Assembly (NCBI GenBank): GCA_035048485.1
Contig: CM068587.1
Location: 43,709,842 to 43,773,841 of the forward strand
Direction: 5' to 3'
Source of the DNA: Pteria penguin
Lineage: Eukaryota > Mollusca > Bivalvia > Pterioida > Pteriidae
Length of the DNA: 64,000 nt
The notes beneath the pieces are model-generated. The model was not told the origin of the DNA. It searched no databases and saw only the letters and a list, made by a program, of their open reading frames with translations. Each line of letters begins with the position of its first letter. Positions within the stretch are counted from its first letter, which is position 1. Below, in pieces: positions 11,619-21,310 of this stretch. The translations under genes were made by a program, and so were the position numbers.

Positions 11619-12560
11619 TTTCTCCTCTCCGAAGAAATTTCTTCAATGGAGAGAAAAGGGGCAATCGAAGCAATACCAGTACATCTGGAGAATTCTCCAG
11701 GGTTTCACTCCCGTCTATTTCTAATCAGAAAGAAGTCTGGTGGATGGCGTCCTATGATAGACCTGTCCATTTTGAAACGATACCTTATAGTTCCTCATTT
11801 CAAAATGGAGACAAACCGGTCTATCCGGACTTCTGTGACCCAGGGAATGTGGACCACATCCCTTGATCTTTTAGACGCCTATTTTCATATCCCTATTGCT
11901 CCATGCCACCGTCATTTTCTGCGGTTTGTTTGGAGGGGCAAGGTGTATGCTTTCAAAGCCGTTCCTTTTGGTTTGGCAATCGCTCCTTTGGTCTTTACCA
12001 AAATCATGCAGGCTCATGCAGGCAGTCACTTGCATACCAGGGGCATCAAAGTCCACTCTTATCTGGACGATTTCCTTGTTATGGCTTTGACACTCGAGGA
12101 AGTTTTAGACCACACTATGTGTGTTCGAGACACTCTTCTCAATCTGAGGTTTTTGTTTCTTAGCAAAAGTCAAACCTGACTCCATCCAAAGATTTTGTCT
12201 TTCTATGAAAATATTCCCTTACTCTCAAGGGAATTGTTTTGCCCCAGAGAAGTTCAGGTCTCTGTGTCAAAAATATCTCTTTTTTTTTACCAACAACTCA
12301 CTCCCTGCTCAACAGTTTCTTCAACTGTTCTGACTTCTTTAGTAGAAGTCGTTTCGTTAGGTCGACTTCACATCAGGCCCCTCCAGTGGTATTTGTAGGA
12401 ATTTTGGGCTCCAGCATCTCATCTTTGGGATGCAATGATTCCCATACTTTGGTGGACTCGAAAAGAACATGTGTTACCAGGTGTTCTCCTCATTCCTCCT
12501 CCGCCTGCTTGACCCTGTACACAGATGCATCACGTTAGGGTTGGGTGACTTCCTCGAGGG
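11619..12560 (+). pseudogene. DIRS reverse transcriptase and start of RNase H
   Basis: The RT domain is the best preserved part of the DIRS. It contains GFHSRLFLIRKKSGGWRPM, the motif-A region SLDLLDAYFHIPIAP, FKAVPFGLAIAPLVFTKIM and the catalytic YLDD (about 12056-12070). These are the usual DIRS/BEL-type forms (DAYFHIPI, PFGLxxAP, YLDD). A stop at 12177-12179 and frame changes break it. RNase H begins with LYTDAS (about 12515-12532), and the LINE insertion starts shortly after. RNase H resumes at 14850. Confidence 0.8.
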
Positions 12561-12564
12561 CAAG

Positions 12565-13830
12565 TCTACAGAGGTGCCATACTCAACCAAAACGAATATA
12601 AATTACTTCAATATACAGATGATACTGCCATCCTCTTAGATTGCTCAGAAAAATCTCTACTTTCAACTCTTTCACTCATTAATTAATTTGCAAAATATTC
12701 TGGATTAAAGCCAAATTATGAGAAAACAATGGTTGTAAAAATAGGATATTTTAAAAATTCCCCAGTTATGCATGATACTCCATATAAACTGAAATGGAGT
12801 CAGGAACCATTCAATTTCTTAGGTATTTTTTTTTCATATTAATTTATATATAATGCCGAACTTAAATTTTACTAAGAAGTTAGACGATACACAAAAAATG
12901 ATAATATCGTGGTCAAAGAGATTACTTTCAACTATTGGTAGAATAACAGTAATTAAAACTATAATCCTACGCAAACTCACCCATCTATTCATAAGTCTTC
13001 CAAACCCAGACAGTAACTGGTTAAAAGATTTGGAAACTATCTTCTTTAGATATATTTGGAATAACAAAACAGACAGGATAGCAAGTAAAGTTATTAAGGA
13101 TTTTAAAAATGGAGGTCTCAGGGTGATTTGTGTCCACTCCTTTTGTAAAATTCGTAAGGTTACTTGGTTTAGAAGAATTTTGCACTCAGAAAATACATCC
13201 TGGTTGCTTTTATTACATGATATATTTCCCATAAAACTTCTGTAATGTACATAAATTTGGTACTGATTATATCAAGAATTTATCCAGAAAAAAATCTGTG
13301 TTAATCAATTTTGGAAAGATTTTCTGTCTGCATTCCATGAATACTGTTGATGATGAATGTACATATTTTACCCGTCTATGGTATAACACTGCTATTAAAA
13401 TAGATAACAAGAGTATATGTTACAAAGAGTGGATTTGCAAAGGTGTTTATTATATATATGATTTATGCGATGAAACAGGAGCTTTAATGAGCCATATAGA
13501 TTTTTGCAACAGATACAATATACAAGTACCTTTCACTATCTACTATGGGCTGCAGCAGGTACTTACTGAAAAGTTTGAATTTGAGCCAAACAAATACAAC
13601 CACTATATAACTAAAATTTCATTCATTCCCAATGTAATCAAAGTTTTAACAAAAGAGAGAAAAAGTTCAAAACACATATATGATTTATTAATTTTCAGAA
13701 ATCACAAAAAAACCTAAAAGTTAATTTAAATGGGAAAATAAACTTGAAATACAAATATGTAATTCAAAATAATGGGAGAACCACTACTTATGCTTACATA
13801 ATAAAACAAAAGACACAAAGTTTTTGTAGC
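12565..13830 (+). mobile_element. L1/Tx1-like LINE, 5'-truncated RT C-terminal fragment
   Basis: The fragment enters inside the RT palm with LLQYTDDTAILLDCSEKSL, where YTDD stands for the usual FADD. It continues with KWSQEPFNFLGI. Next come the conserved RT-connection segments SWSKRLLSTIGRITVIKT and LFISLPNPDS...IFFRYIWNNK. The C-terminal region (13298-13717) includes LWYNTAIKIDNKSICYKEW and GVYYIYDL, typical of aquatic-animal L1/Tx1-clade LINEs. Frame breaks near 12680, 12840 and 13245 make it dead. It lies between the two halves of the DIRS RNase H and so is younger than the DIRS. Confidence 0.75.
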
Positions 13831-14317
13831 TCCAACATAGAATATTTTGTAGAATATTAGGCACAAATTCATATTTATTTTGAGAAACATGAATATTGTG
13901 GCATTTACACAGAAATGGGGACATGTTGTAGATCTATAACCTTTTCAAGACTACAGTATTATTACTAATAAATATTACTATATTAATGTGTGACTTTGAG
14001 TCTATGACTATTTAAGTGTACAATCTTTGGTAATATTTCATATCTATCTTAATAAGAAAGCTAACTTTCTTGTTGGCTATTCTTCTTGAAATAGGTGTAG
14101 TGGACATCGTCAATCCATTTGGGTACACAATAGCCGGGAAGTAATTGGGATTTTGGTGACTGGAGGGGGATCCGACCAGCGAAACGCGAAAAGTTTCTCC
14201 TCCTGTCACTGATTGCCCAGTTGCATTTGCAACTTGTTGTATGGTTGTGGGTTGGCATATGTCTTCTGCATATATGGACTTTATCTCATTGCATCAGATG
14301 CTCAGTATCATGTGGCA
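13831..14317. other. Non-coding sequence inside the DIRS interruption
   Basis: AT-rich sequence between the LINE fragment and the tandem repeat. I see no gene, and no obvious poly-A marking the LINE end. Confidence 0.4.
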
Positions 14318-14660
14318 TTTATCTATATGTATGTATGTGTGGATGTATATGTGTGTATGTCTTAAAATGTTGAATCATACACATGGATCTAGCCGCAGTC
14401 TTGAAAGGTCAGTTAACCTTATCTTTTACATCTATCACACAGGGATATTACGGTGCATAAAATGTACCGGATTTACTATCTATTACAATGTGTATATATT
14501 TATGTATATGCGTGTATGTATACATGTATGTACGTTCACATGTATGTATATATATATGTGTGTGTATGTGTTTATATGTATGTATATGTTGTAATGTTAA
14601 GACATGCACATGGATCTAGTCTTTTCAAGTTGCTAAAGGTCAATTAATTTTTCTTTACAT
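14318..14660 (+). repeat. Tandem pair of about 230 bp with (ATGT)n blocks
   Basis: Two units share TGTA-rich runs followed by CACATGGATCTAG and AGGTCA(G/A)TTAA, at about 14382-14416 and 14609-14647. Each is preceded by a degenerate ATGT/GTAT microsatellite. Translations rich in Met-Tyr-Val-Cys are products of this repeat and not genes. Confidence 0.65.
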
Positions 14661-14849
14661 CTTTGACATGTATAAGGGTAATAGTACATTCCTTTTCTTT
14701 ATATAAAATCTTTTAAAACTTGTAGTACATGAAAATTGTATGAACTTCACACTTCTAAAGTATTCTGTATCTTTTTTTTTTAATCCACTTAATGGATACT
14801 CAAATTTGTATAATTGTTGGTATTGAATACAAAAAAAAAGTCTATAGCA

Positions 14850-15240
14850 GGGATTTGGTCACCCTCTCAACAAGCAGACCACATTCAGTTCTGTTAGCCT
14901 TGCAACATTTCAACATGGATCTCAGGTCCAAGCCTCTTCTTGTTGCAACAGACAACACCACAGTAGTGGCTTACCTGCAGAAACAAGGAGGCACTCAGTC
15001 TGCATCCCTGTATCTTCTTTGCAAGGAGATTCTTCTGCTGTGCAATTCTCTATCAATCAGATTGTCTGTTCGTCACATTTCAGGCTAACAGAATGTTCTA
15101 GCGGAAATGTTGTCGAGGTTTCTTACCCCAGTTAACACAGAATGGGAACTTCACCAATCTGTTTTTCACAGAATCACTCTCATGTTGTTCAGTCCTATGA
15201 TATATCTCTTTGGTACTTGTCTAAACAACAAGCTTCCAAC
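14850..15240 (+). pseudogene. DIRS RNase H second half and methylase-like region
   Basis: After the interruption the DIRS frame returns with LLVATDNTTVVAYLQKQGG, containing the RNase H catalytic DNxTVxAY motif. SIRLSVRHISG (stop) and NVLAEMLSRF follow, which correspond to the conserved RHIPGxxNxLAD.LSR end. NTEWELHQSVF then starts the linker to the methylase-like part. The piece is cut at 15242 by the MITE and resumes after 15420. Confidence 0.75.
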
Positions 15241-15243
15241 ATA

Positions 15244-15418
15244 CAGTCAAACCTGTCTATTAAGGTCAGCTAAGGGAAGAGTCAAAAGTGGCCTTTATAG
15301 ACAGGTGGCCTTTATACAGAGGTATTTTATTTAGGAAAACAGATTTTGGGAATTTAAAATGTGACCCTTTTAGACAGGTGACCTCTTAATAGAGGTGGCC
15401 GCTAACCAGGTTTTACTG
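15244..15418. mobile_element. TA-flanked MITE inside the DIRS
   Basis: A 175-bp palindromic insert. The left end is CAGTCAAACCTG and the right end is CAGGTTTTACTG, flanked by TA dinucleotides at 15242-15243 and 15419-15420. Inner arms also pair (TAGACAGGTGGCC and TAGACAGGTGACC themes). TA target duplication and CAG termini fit a Tc1/mariner-mobilised MITE. Removing it restores continuity of the DIRS reading frame from LPTY into MSPIPDPKAYAVD. Confidence 0.75.
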
Positions 15419-15420
15419 TA

Positions 15421-15640
15421 CATGTCTCCAATTCCGGATCCGAAGGCATATGCAGTGGACTTAATGTCCCAATCATGGAGAGGTATGTTAACTTATGCAT
15501 TTCCTCCTTTTTGTCTTCTTCCCAAAATTCTTTTTAAGGTTCGTTCAGAAGTAGTGGCCTGCAATATCATTCTTATTGCTTCAGCTTTGAGCAATCAGTC
15601 ATGGTTTCCAGACCTTCTGGACTTGTCCTGAAATCTTCCT
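15421..15640 (+). pseudogene. DIRS methylase-like C-terminal segment
   Basis: This encodes MSPIPDPKAYAVDLMSQSW, then YAFPPFCLLPKIL and ALSNQSWFPDLLDL. It is the recognisable region between RNase H and recombinase in DIRS elements (PxPDPxAxxVDAL..W......YAFPP...PKVL...W.PxLLDL). The frame is open from 15395 across the MITE junction to 15631. Confidence 0.7.
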
Positions 15641-16509
15641 CTGGCGCTTCCTGCAAGAGCAGATCTTCTTTCTCAAAAGAAAAGAAGGTTGCTTTATTCA
15701 AATCCAGTGAAACTTGCTCGCCTCACGCCTGGATGCGGAGAAACCTCTCTCAGAGAGGATTTTCTGGCAAGGCTGCCAACAGACTCTCCTGTGCAGTCAG
15801 GGAGTCTATAGAGGTAGTTTACGACTCTAAATGGTCAATCTTCTGTTCTTGGTGTAATTCGAGGAAGATTGATCCATTCTCTATCTCTGCCCAACAATTA
15901 GGTGATTTCTTCATTTATCGTTTTGAGGAAAAAGGTTTTACTCCCTCTATTATTAAGGACTATAGGTCTGCCATCTCTAGAACTATAGCTATTTTGGGTG
16001 GTCCGGATTTTGGTCAGGATGAATTTTTATCTCTCCTAATTAGAAATTTTCATCTTGAAAGACCGAGGGTAAAACTTCTGGTTCCACAGTGGAATCTTAG
16101 TTTAGTCCTACACTGTCTTATGAAGGAGCCTTTTGAACCAGCCTCTCAGGTTGCTCTCAAATATCTTTCTTACAAATGCTGTTTTTACTTGCTTTGGCTT
16201 CAGGTCGAAGGCGTAGTGAAATTCATGCTTTGTCAATTACTGATTCATGTCTGAGATTTTCTCAAGACAATTTATCAGTTACAATTTTAACTGATCCTGC
16301 TTTTCTAGCTAAGAATCAGCTTCCTGATAAGGGTTCGGAACCTATCACTATTCCAGCTTTATCTACTGTAGCTACGTCAGAGCTAGATCTTTTACTGTCC
16401 AACCTTGCAGGGAGTTTATTTTCTTTGGGTATTATGCTTGCTTCACAGAGGGCTGTTTGTCACACTCTTATCGGTGTGCCCAGGCGTATAACCGAGGGGT
16501 GGACTGATT

Positions 16510-16512
<3 letters not shown>
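15601..16512 (+). pseudogene. DIRS tyrosine recombinase, C-terminally truncated
   Basis: The N-terminal core-binding part runs to about 16190 and includes WSIFCSWCNSRKIDPF and IIKDYRSAISRTI. After a one-base frame change near 16180 the catalytic domain begins with LALASGRRRSEIHALS, which carries the first catalytic Arg in its usual ALxSGxRxSE context. The downstream HxxR and Tyr nucleophile regions are absent because the frame runs into the (GA)n tract at 16514. The enzyme would have integrated the circular cDNA without target duplication. This copy cannot. Confidence 0.75.

Positions 16513-16513
<1 letters not shown>

Positions 16514-16600
<87 letters not shown>
16514..16600 (+). repeat. (GA)n microsatellite, 87 bp
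   Basis: Uninterrupted GA repeats truncate the DIRS recombinase. Long Glu-Arg or Ser-Leu frames across it are repeat artefacts. Naiads have a reported insertion bias for microsatellites, but none is inserted here. Confidence 0.95.
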
Positions 16601-16606
<6 letters not shown>

Positions 16607-16985
16607 CGAGAGACGAGGAAAGGAGTTGTAAATTTGGCCGAAAGGGGGCGTGAACGAAATTATTCCGAACAAGAACCTGATATGGATATTTGTTTTCGTT
16701 TCAGTCAAAACCAAATTTTCATTTCCATCATTTTCATAGTCAGAATATTAATTTCCAAAGAGTGCTTGCTAAACCCGACCAAATCAAAGGTCGTTCCGTA
16801 TGCAAATCCGTTGAAACGACTAAAACGCAAGTATCAATTTTCAGTGAGAGGAGGATCTACCGGAGGAGGGGAAACCTACTATATGAGGAGGGGAAATGCT
16901 AGTATAAAGAGGTATCAGAGGAGGAAACCTATTTACATAGAAAGATTTCCCGCAAGAGGGGGGATCTTACCATATACATGTAGCT
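16601..16985 (+). other. Unassigned segment, possible gag-like remnant
   Basis: A frame at 16634-17011 reads as a basic Arg/Gly-rich polypeptide with repeated GGG and RRG stretches. This is reminiscent of the C-terminal end of a DIRS or other retroelement gag, but no diagnostic motif is visible. It could be the remains of a second DIRS copy joined to the first at the GA tract. I do not assign a function. Confidence 0.25.
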
Positions 16986-17530
16986 TACTGTCCGCGCCAC
17001 TCACTTTGTAAACCGGAAAATCTGGATTTTCACTTATTTATCTTTAAAATAGTTTTACAAAATTAATATCAATCGACAGATTTTGTTTAGTCGTAAATTT
17101 TGGTGTATGGTACAAGTTTCTACGAAGAAGCATTCATATTTTATAGGGGAAAATCATTTTAGATAGGGCGTTTTCTATGTTAATTTTGACGTGACGTCGC
17201 CGATGTTTAACATTGAGTCTATGGGAAACTTGGCGACGTCACGTCAAAATTTAACATGAAAATCGCCCTATCTTCCAGATAGCATTACAATATTGGCCCA
17301 ATGATGGACCGATAATGTCACTATCATCGGTCCAACATCAGAATACAACAGCGGCCCAATGAAGTTTTGCTCATCGGTTCAACAATGGCCCGATGTATCG
17401 GCCCAACATCGGCCCGATGGTAGTGTGTACTTTTGCCGACATTGGCCTGACATTGGGCCGATGTATGTTTATTGATATACAGTCATATTTACATCGGCCC
17501 ATTATCGGTCCAATGTATAGACTTTTTTTC
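16986..17530 (+). repeat. Left inverted arm of the DUF4806-bearing unit
   Basis: From ACTGTCCGCGCCACTCACT onwards this matches the reverse complement of 26735-27375 with divergence: AAATCTGGATTTTCA, TTTAGTCGTAA, GGTGTATG and GAAGAAGC blocks occur in both arms in the same order. After CCAGATAGCA (17274-17284) comes a cluster of short palindromic units on the theme ATCGGCCCAATG, present in inverse order at the other arm. A 113-bp hairpin insert (17161-17273) is present only in this arm. Confidence 0.7.
17161..17273. mobile_element. 113-bp hairpin MITE
   Basis: Perfect-looking long hairpin: AGATAGGGCG at the left and CGCCCTATCT at the right, with arms of about 42 bases including GACGTGACGTCGCC and GGCGACGTCACGTC. 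The opposite arm (27194-27205, read in reverse) is the empty site, going directly from TTTTAG to CCCAGATAGCA. The insertion is therefore later than formation of the inverted arms. Confidence 0.75.
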
Positions 17531-17911
17531 TTTTCGTCGGTCCAATACCGGTCTGATCAAATAACCAATAAGGAATATCATGTACATGAATTATTCTTGG
17601 TTTATACATAATTTATTCTATATGACCGACATTCTGATAAATTGGTGGTATATAGGTAATGATGCTTTCATTTCATAAAATAAGTAAATAAGTTAAAATT
17701 AGCAAGATTACACTTTTATTCAAAATGTTTAACAGTGAAAATGTTTGATACTGAGGGTCATTTATATCATCTGATATAAAATATTTATATAAAAATAGAT
17801 GCAAAAATTATATTGTTAATCCAAACAGTTTTAAAAAATACATAATATATAAAAAAGAAATGTACATTGTATTTTTAATAAATTGTACATCTAATCCAAA
17901 TAATATGAATA
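17531..17911. other. AT-rich non-coding sequence
   Basis: Between the left arm and the 3' exon of the DUF4806-like gene. It probably contains that gene's 3' UTR on the minus strand. Nothing else is recognised. Confidence 0.4.
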
Positions 17912-18123
17912 TCAACAATAGTTATTAAAATTTTTAAATATTGATTCAGTCAGTTTGCTCATTCTCTGCACTTCTCTGTTGTTGCTGTTGTTGTACTTGT
18001 TGTTTTTTTCTTTGCTCTTTCTCTCCTTTCTTCCGCCTTCTTTATTGCCAGCAGTCCTGAGCCATTCCTCTATAAGAAATGACACCTGAGCATATGTGCA
18101 GACTTTATCACGTCCTACAGCTT
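17912..18123 (-). pseudogene. DUF4806-type gene, 3' exon
   Basis: On the minus strand an acceptor-like tract (TTTTTAATTTTTAG) precedes an exon reading EAVGRDKVCTYAQVSFLIEE then WLRTAGNKEGGRKERK and a stop at 17912-17914. The pattern Val..Ile..TrpLeu.xAla followed by a basic tail is the C-terminal end of DUF4806 domains. Joining directly to the preceding exon (18572-18746) would put this one out of phase. A small exon may be missing or the gene may be decayed, and for that reason I call it a pseudogene. DUF4806 has no known biochemical function and is common in invertebrate lineage-specific and transposon-linked genes. Confidence 0.5.
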
Positions 18124-18571
18124 CTAAAAATTAAAAAATATACACATCTTAATATACAAGTAAATAAAGCAGTATTATTTTATTTTCTTTATTAAAAAAC
18201 AAACAAGATGTGTTTGTGAAACACTATGTCGCCGGCGGCAACAAAGTTCAAAAAAGCTATTTTTAGCTCCAATATCACAGTGAAGATGACAACATCATTG
18301 ACATTGATGTCATTTGAAAGAGTTTCATTAGCGAAGTGTGCATACCAGATATGAAGTCTTAGACTCATATGCTTTAAAAGTTATGGTCAAGTTTATAGTT
18401 GATAACAAACACACAAACAGACAGACAAACAAGACAAAAACAATATGCCCCCAATCTATCTATCCAGGGGCATAATAAAAATCAAACAATTTGTAACTAG
18501 ACACATTTAAGACATTTACTGCTTGTTCACAGATGTGATTGAGTTTTTAAAAATAGATATACATTACTTAC

Positions 18572-18746
18572 ATGTGATGTACTGGTTACAGCTTCATTCA
18601 ATTTCAGTTTTGAAAAGGCTAACTTGTTTCCTTTTCCAACAAAATTGGTTTCTTTAGCAAGCCCATTTGTGAAAATTGTAGAGAGGATCCTTCTTGTAGT
18701 ATTTTTTTTACATTCTCCCCGCCAATGGCTCCCAATGACCTGACCT
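18572..18746 (-). pseudogene. DUF4806-type gene, internal exon
   Basis: On the minus strand CTGTCAG forms an acceptor near 18746 and CAT|GTAAGT a donor at 18572/18571. Between them the frame reads TTRRILSTIFTNGLAKETNF then VGKGNKLAFSKLKLNEAV. This matches the DUF4806 consensus order: R-R-I-L, T/N-x-L-A, N-x-x-G-K-G-x-K-x-A-F, then K-L-K-L. Good codon continuity and two consensus splice sites argue for a real exon. The gene lies between the inverted arms, so it is probably cargo of that unit. Confidence 0.6.
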
Positions 18747-19182
18747 GACAGAGATAAGAATAAGTGTCTAATCTTTAAATTAATGGTCAACAAAATATTT
18801 TTGAAATAGCATTTTATATCTTGAGCACATCTGCATATGTCTTATCCTTATGCAGTAGTATTTTAGTTTTTATTATGACTGATTATGAGTAGAATTAGTT
18901 TTACCTGAAACCAAAAAGATAATATCAAAATAGCCTCCATCTTTTAATCATGTGACTTGTCATGTGATCTTTTTAAAAATTTTACCAGGGACGTATAGAT
19001 ACTGATTTTACATTGATCTAGTTCTAAACTGTATTTTAGCTTTTGACATAAAATTATAAATAAAGACAGAGAGAGAGAAGAAGATTTCACTTGTAAACAT
19101 GCGGGAACTGAGGAAGGAAATCGAATTAGAAAAGGACATTTACATGTAGAGCTATAAATGCATTTTAAATCTATACTTACAT

Positions 19183-19330
19183 TTTCTAACTTCTTCTTTC
19201 CAAATGGCGATGTCAGTGATGATTCTACAATCTTTTATAAATCCTCGACCTTTTCTTACAATTGCTTTTGTTGCTGAAATCTTGAAAACTTATTTTGTTT
19301 CTGCCGGAAATACTAGCTGTCTGGTCACTA
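19183..19330 (-). other. Possible 5' exon of the DUF4806-type gene
   Basis: On the minus strand a donor (AAAT|GTAAGTATAG) at 19182/19183 ends an open stretch reading GRGFIKDCRIITDIAIWKEE. There is no recognisable domain and no clear start. It lies just right-to-left upstream of the DUF4806 exon and just downstream of the Polinton insertion point. The Polinton may therefore separate the gene from its promoter, now at 26441-26740. Confidence 0.3.
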
Positions 19331-19488
19331 CAAAGTGAAGTTAGAAGTGCGCGCTCAATGTGTTAAAATCTTGGCCGATCCCCAGGTTCTCATATTTCAT
19401 AGTTCCCATGGTGATACCACTGATTTCCTCGAACAAATCTGATCTAGCTAGTAGTCTAGCTAATCGATGCAAATTCTTATCTCATGCA

Positions 19489-19494
19489 GATAAT
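19489..19494 (+). repeat. Target-site duplication GATAAT (left)
   Basis: Six bases, identical to 26435-26440, immediately outside the AGTAGT terminus. Six-bp duplications are characteristic of Polinton/Maverick insertion. Confidence 0.85.
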
Positions 19495-19514
19495 AGTAGT
19501 GGTGTTTTAAGGGT

Positions 19515-19692
19515 TTTAGCTCCTGCGAGCTCCTGCCTGCTCCTGTTAGTATACACATATAGCTCCTGCCAGGATAGACATATAGCTCCTGTGGGCTCCT
19601 GGCAGTATACACATATAGCTCCTGCCAGGATAGACATATAGCTCCTGCAAGCTCCTGCCAGTATAGACATATAGCTCCTACCACGCCACCAG
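19515..19692 (+). repeat. Subterminal GCTCCTG array
   Basis: Repeats of AGCTCCTGCCAG alternate with TATAGACATATAG or TATACACATATAG. The mirror array is at 26216-26412 and has several more GCAGGAGCTCG units. It could be a protein-binding array for replication or transposition, but that is inference. It is not CRISPR: spacers are absent and units are imperfect. Confidence 0.75.
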
Positions 19693-20879
19693 GAGCCAAC
19701 TCTAGCAGACTTTTCTGTATAAAACCCAAGGTTGTAAAAAATAAAAAATATCAAACTTCATGTCTCATATTTATTGGCACAATGGAGACAATAACAAAAC
19801 TTGAACAAGAAAAAAGTAACAAATACAAAAGATGTCAATTAAATTCAAATATATGGTGATCTATTGACAACATGTGATAGGGAAGCTAAATGTTACTAAG
19901 TAAATTGTTGAACTGTAAAGGCACATGCAATATTAGCACAAATGGCACATGGTAAAATCTCTATGTATAGAAAAACAAACAAATTTACAACATGCAATTC
20001 CTCTGCCCTTTTTTTAATGTTAGTTAAAATTAAATGATTTGAATATGACATCTTCTTCATCATCATTTAAGGAATTTAGCACATTACTGGTGGTGATGGA
20101 TAGTTATACTATGTACTAGTAAACCTATTAGTTTGATCAGTTAAGACATGTCAAAATACACCTTTTGACACAAATTTGGTTGAGGTTCAGTGTTAACTAC
20201 ATCACAATTGCACTAATATATTGTATATTATATTGAGGTCATGTAATGAAACATTTTGATAGTTTCGCTTTGGTAAAATACTCTGTTTACGACACACCTT
20301 TTGGTCTATGACCTATCATATATAGTGCTATTTGAACTACTCTGGTCGCGCACGTTAATCAATTCCACCATGAAGAAACCATATCTGTTATAAAAAGTGG
20401 CGTGGTGGGTATATGAAAGTATGGTTAAAATTTTGAAGTCCACGTCAGGCCTATTTGACGGATCTTAGCCCCGAAGATAATTTTTGATAACCCATTTTTA
20501 TAGATTGCTGAAATGCAATTAGTTTCCCCATTTATGTACTGATTCTGAAGGAGAAGATGTTTGAAGAAGGGTACCGTTTTTAGCACTTTTGGCCCCGCCC
20601 TGGATCCACCCCTGAGGGAATCTGGATCCCGAACACAATTTTAGTAGGGGACCTTGAGTACATCATTTACACAAAGTTTAAGCCAAATCTACAATGTAGT
20701 TCATAAAAGAAAACAACTATGGAATTCAGAATTGGTGACAAATACACCTATATGAAACGTAATGATGAACCTTCTCTATATACAACATAGACATAAATGC
20801 ATAAAACCATGCATCGTAAAAGTGACACAAATATGACAATTTCAGTTTTAACTTCTCATACAATGTTTCAAGCACATTG

Positions 20880-21050
20880 CACTTTTCAAACACATTTACA
20901 CAATGTGCAATACACATTTAAAGCACATTGCACATTTTTGCACATTTACACAATGTGCAATACACATTTGAAGCACCTTGCACATTTTTGCACAATTACA
21001 CAATGTGTGATACACCTTTCAAGCACATTTACACAATGTGCGATACACTT
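20880..21050 (+). repeat. Inner TIR array with CACAATGTG palindromes
   Basis: About four units of roughly 50 bp carry ACACAATGTGCAATACACATTT and GCACATTGCACATTTTTGC themes, split here only to describe them. The mirror array lies at 24570-24780. Units contain the partial palindrome CACATTGTG. The short frames in this array are repeat artefacts. Confidence 0.75.
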
Positions 21051-21075
21051 TGCTTTTTTCAAGCACATTCCATTT

Positions 21076-21310
21076 CTTTTTTATTTATTAATTTATTTTA
21101 TTATTTTTTTTTTTAAAGAAAAGAGTGAATATGTGAAAGGAAAGAGTGAATTTTTGAAAGAAAAGAGTGATTTTTAAAGTTTTTTTTTTATCATTTACCA
21201 AGATACTGTTGATGGAAGCACTTCGGTGTAAGTGGTGCTCACTTAAATTTGCTAGACCATATACTTTAAAAAGACACACATAAACATTTGTTTGTAGAAA
21301 AAATCCTAAG
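21076..21310 (+). other. Junction sequence with AAAGAGTGAA triplet repeat
   Basis: T-rich sequence followed by three copies of an 18-21 bp unit (GAAAGAGTGAATTTNTGAAAG theme) at 21118-21176. The first acidic-protein copy begins after it. It may act as its 5' leader. Confidence 0.4.

Larger units (their letters stand above)
7301..16513 (+). mobile_element. DIRS-type tyrosine-recombinase retrotransposon, broken by nested insertions
   Basis: Pieces appear in the DIRS order on the plus strand: gag-like (7443-9026), RT and RNase H (9196-9465, 11619-12560, 14850-15130), a methylase-like tail (15140-15640) and tyrosine recombinase (15601-16512). Three later insertions split it: a Naiad (9466-11618), a LINE plus minisatellite (12565-14805) and a MITE (15244-15418). 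I did not find the split inverted and internal complementary repeats expected at DIRS ends. The right end is lost in a (GA)n tract. Confidence 0.75.
19495..21075 (+). repeat. Left terminal inverted repeat of the Polinton-like element
   Basis: Matches the reverse complement of 24560-26434. From the end inward it has subterminal GCTCCTG arrays (about 19515-19692), a long AT-rich part, an internal piece shared with the dispersed AGCTCACC repeat family (about 20455-20705), and an inner array of about 50-bp units containing CACATTTACACAATGTG (20880-21050). Length about 1.58 kb. Confidence 0.85.

Noticed and set aside
14241..14647. Met-Tyr-Val-Cys rich frames
   Set aside because: Translation of (ATGT)n and (GTAT)n microsatellite sequence.
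16508..16714. Long Leu-Ser repeat frame on the minus strand and Glu-Arg frame on the plus strand
   Set aside because: Both are translations of the (GA)n microsatellite at 16514-16600.
19460..19754. Minus-strand frames with repeated GAICLSWQEL, mirrored at 26170-26483
   Set aside because: Products of the subterminal GCTCCTG array in the Polinton TIRs; periodicity comes from DNA repeats, and they run across the element boundary.
20880..21050. Possible CRISPR-like array in the TIR
   Set aside because: Units are contiguous, imperfect and have no unique spacers; this is eukaryotic DNA and the array is mirrored in the other TIR.
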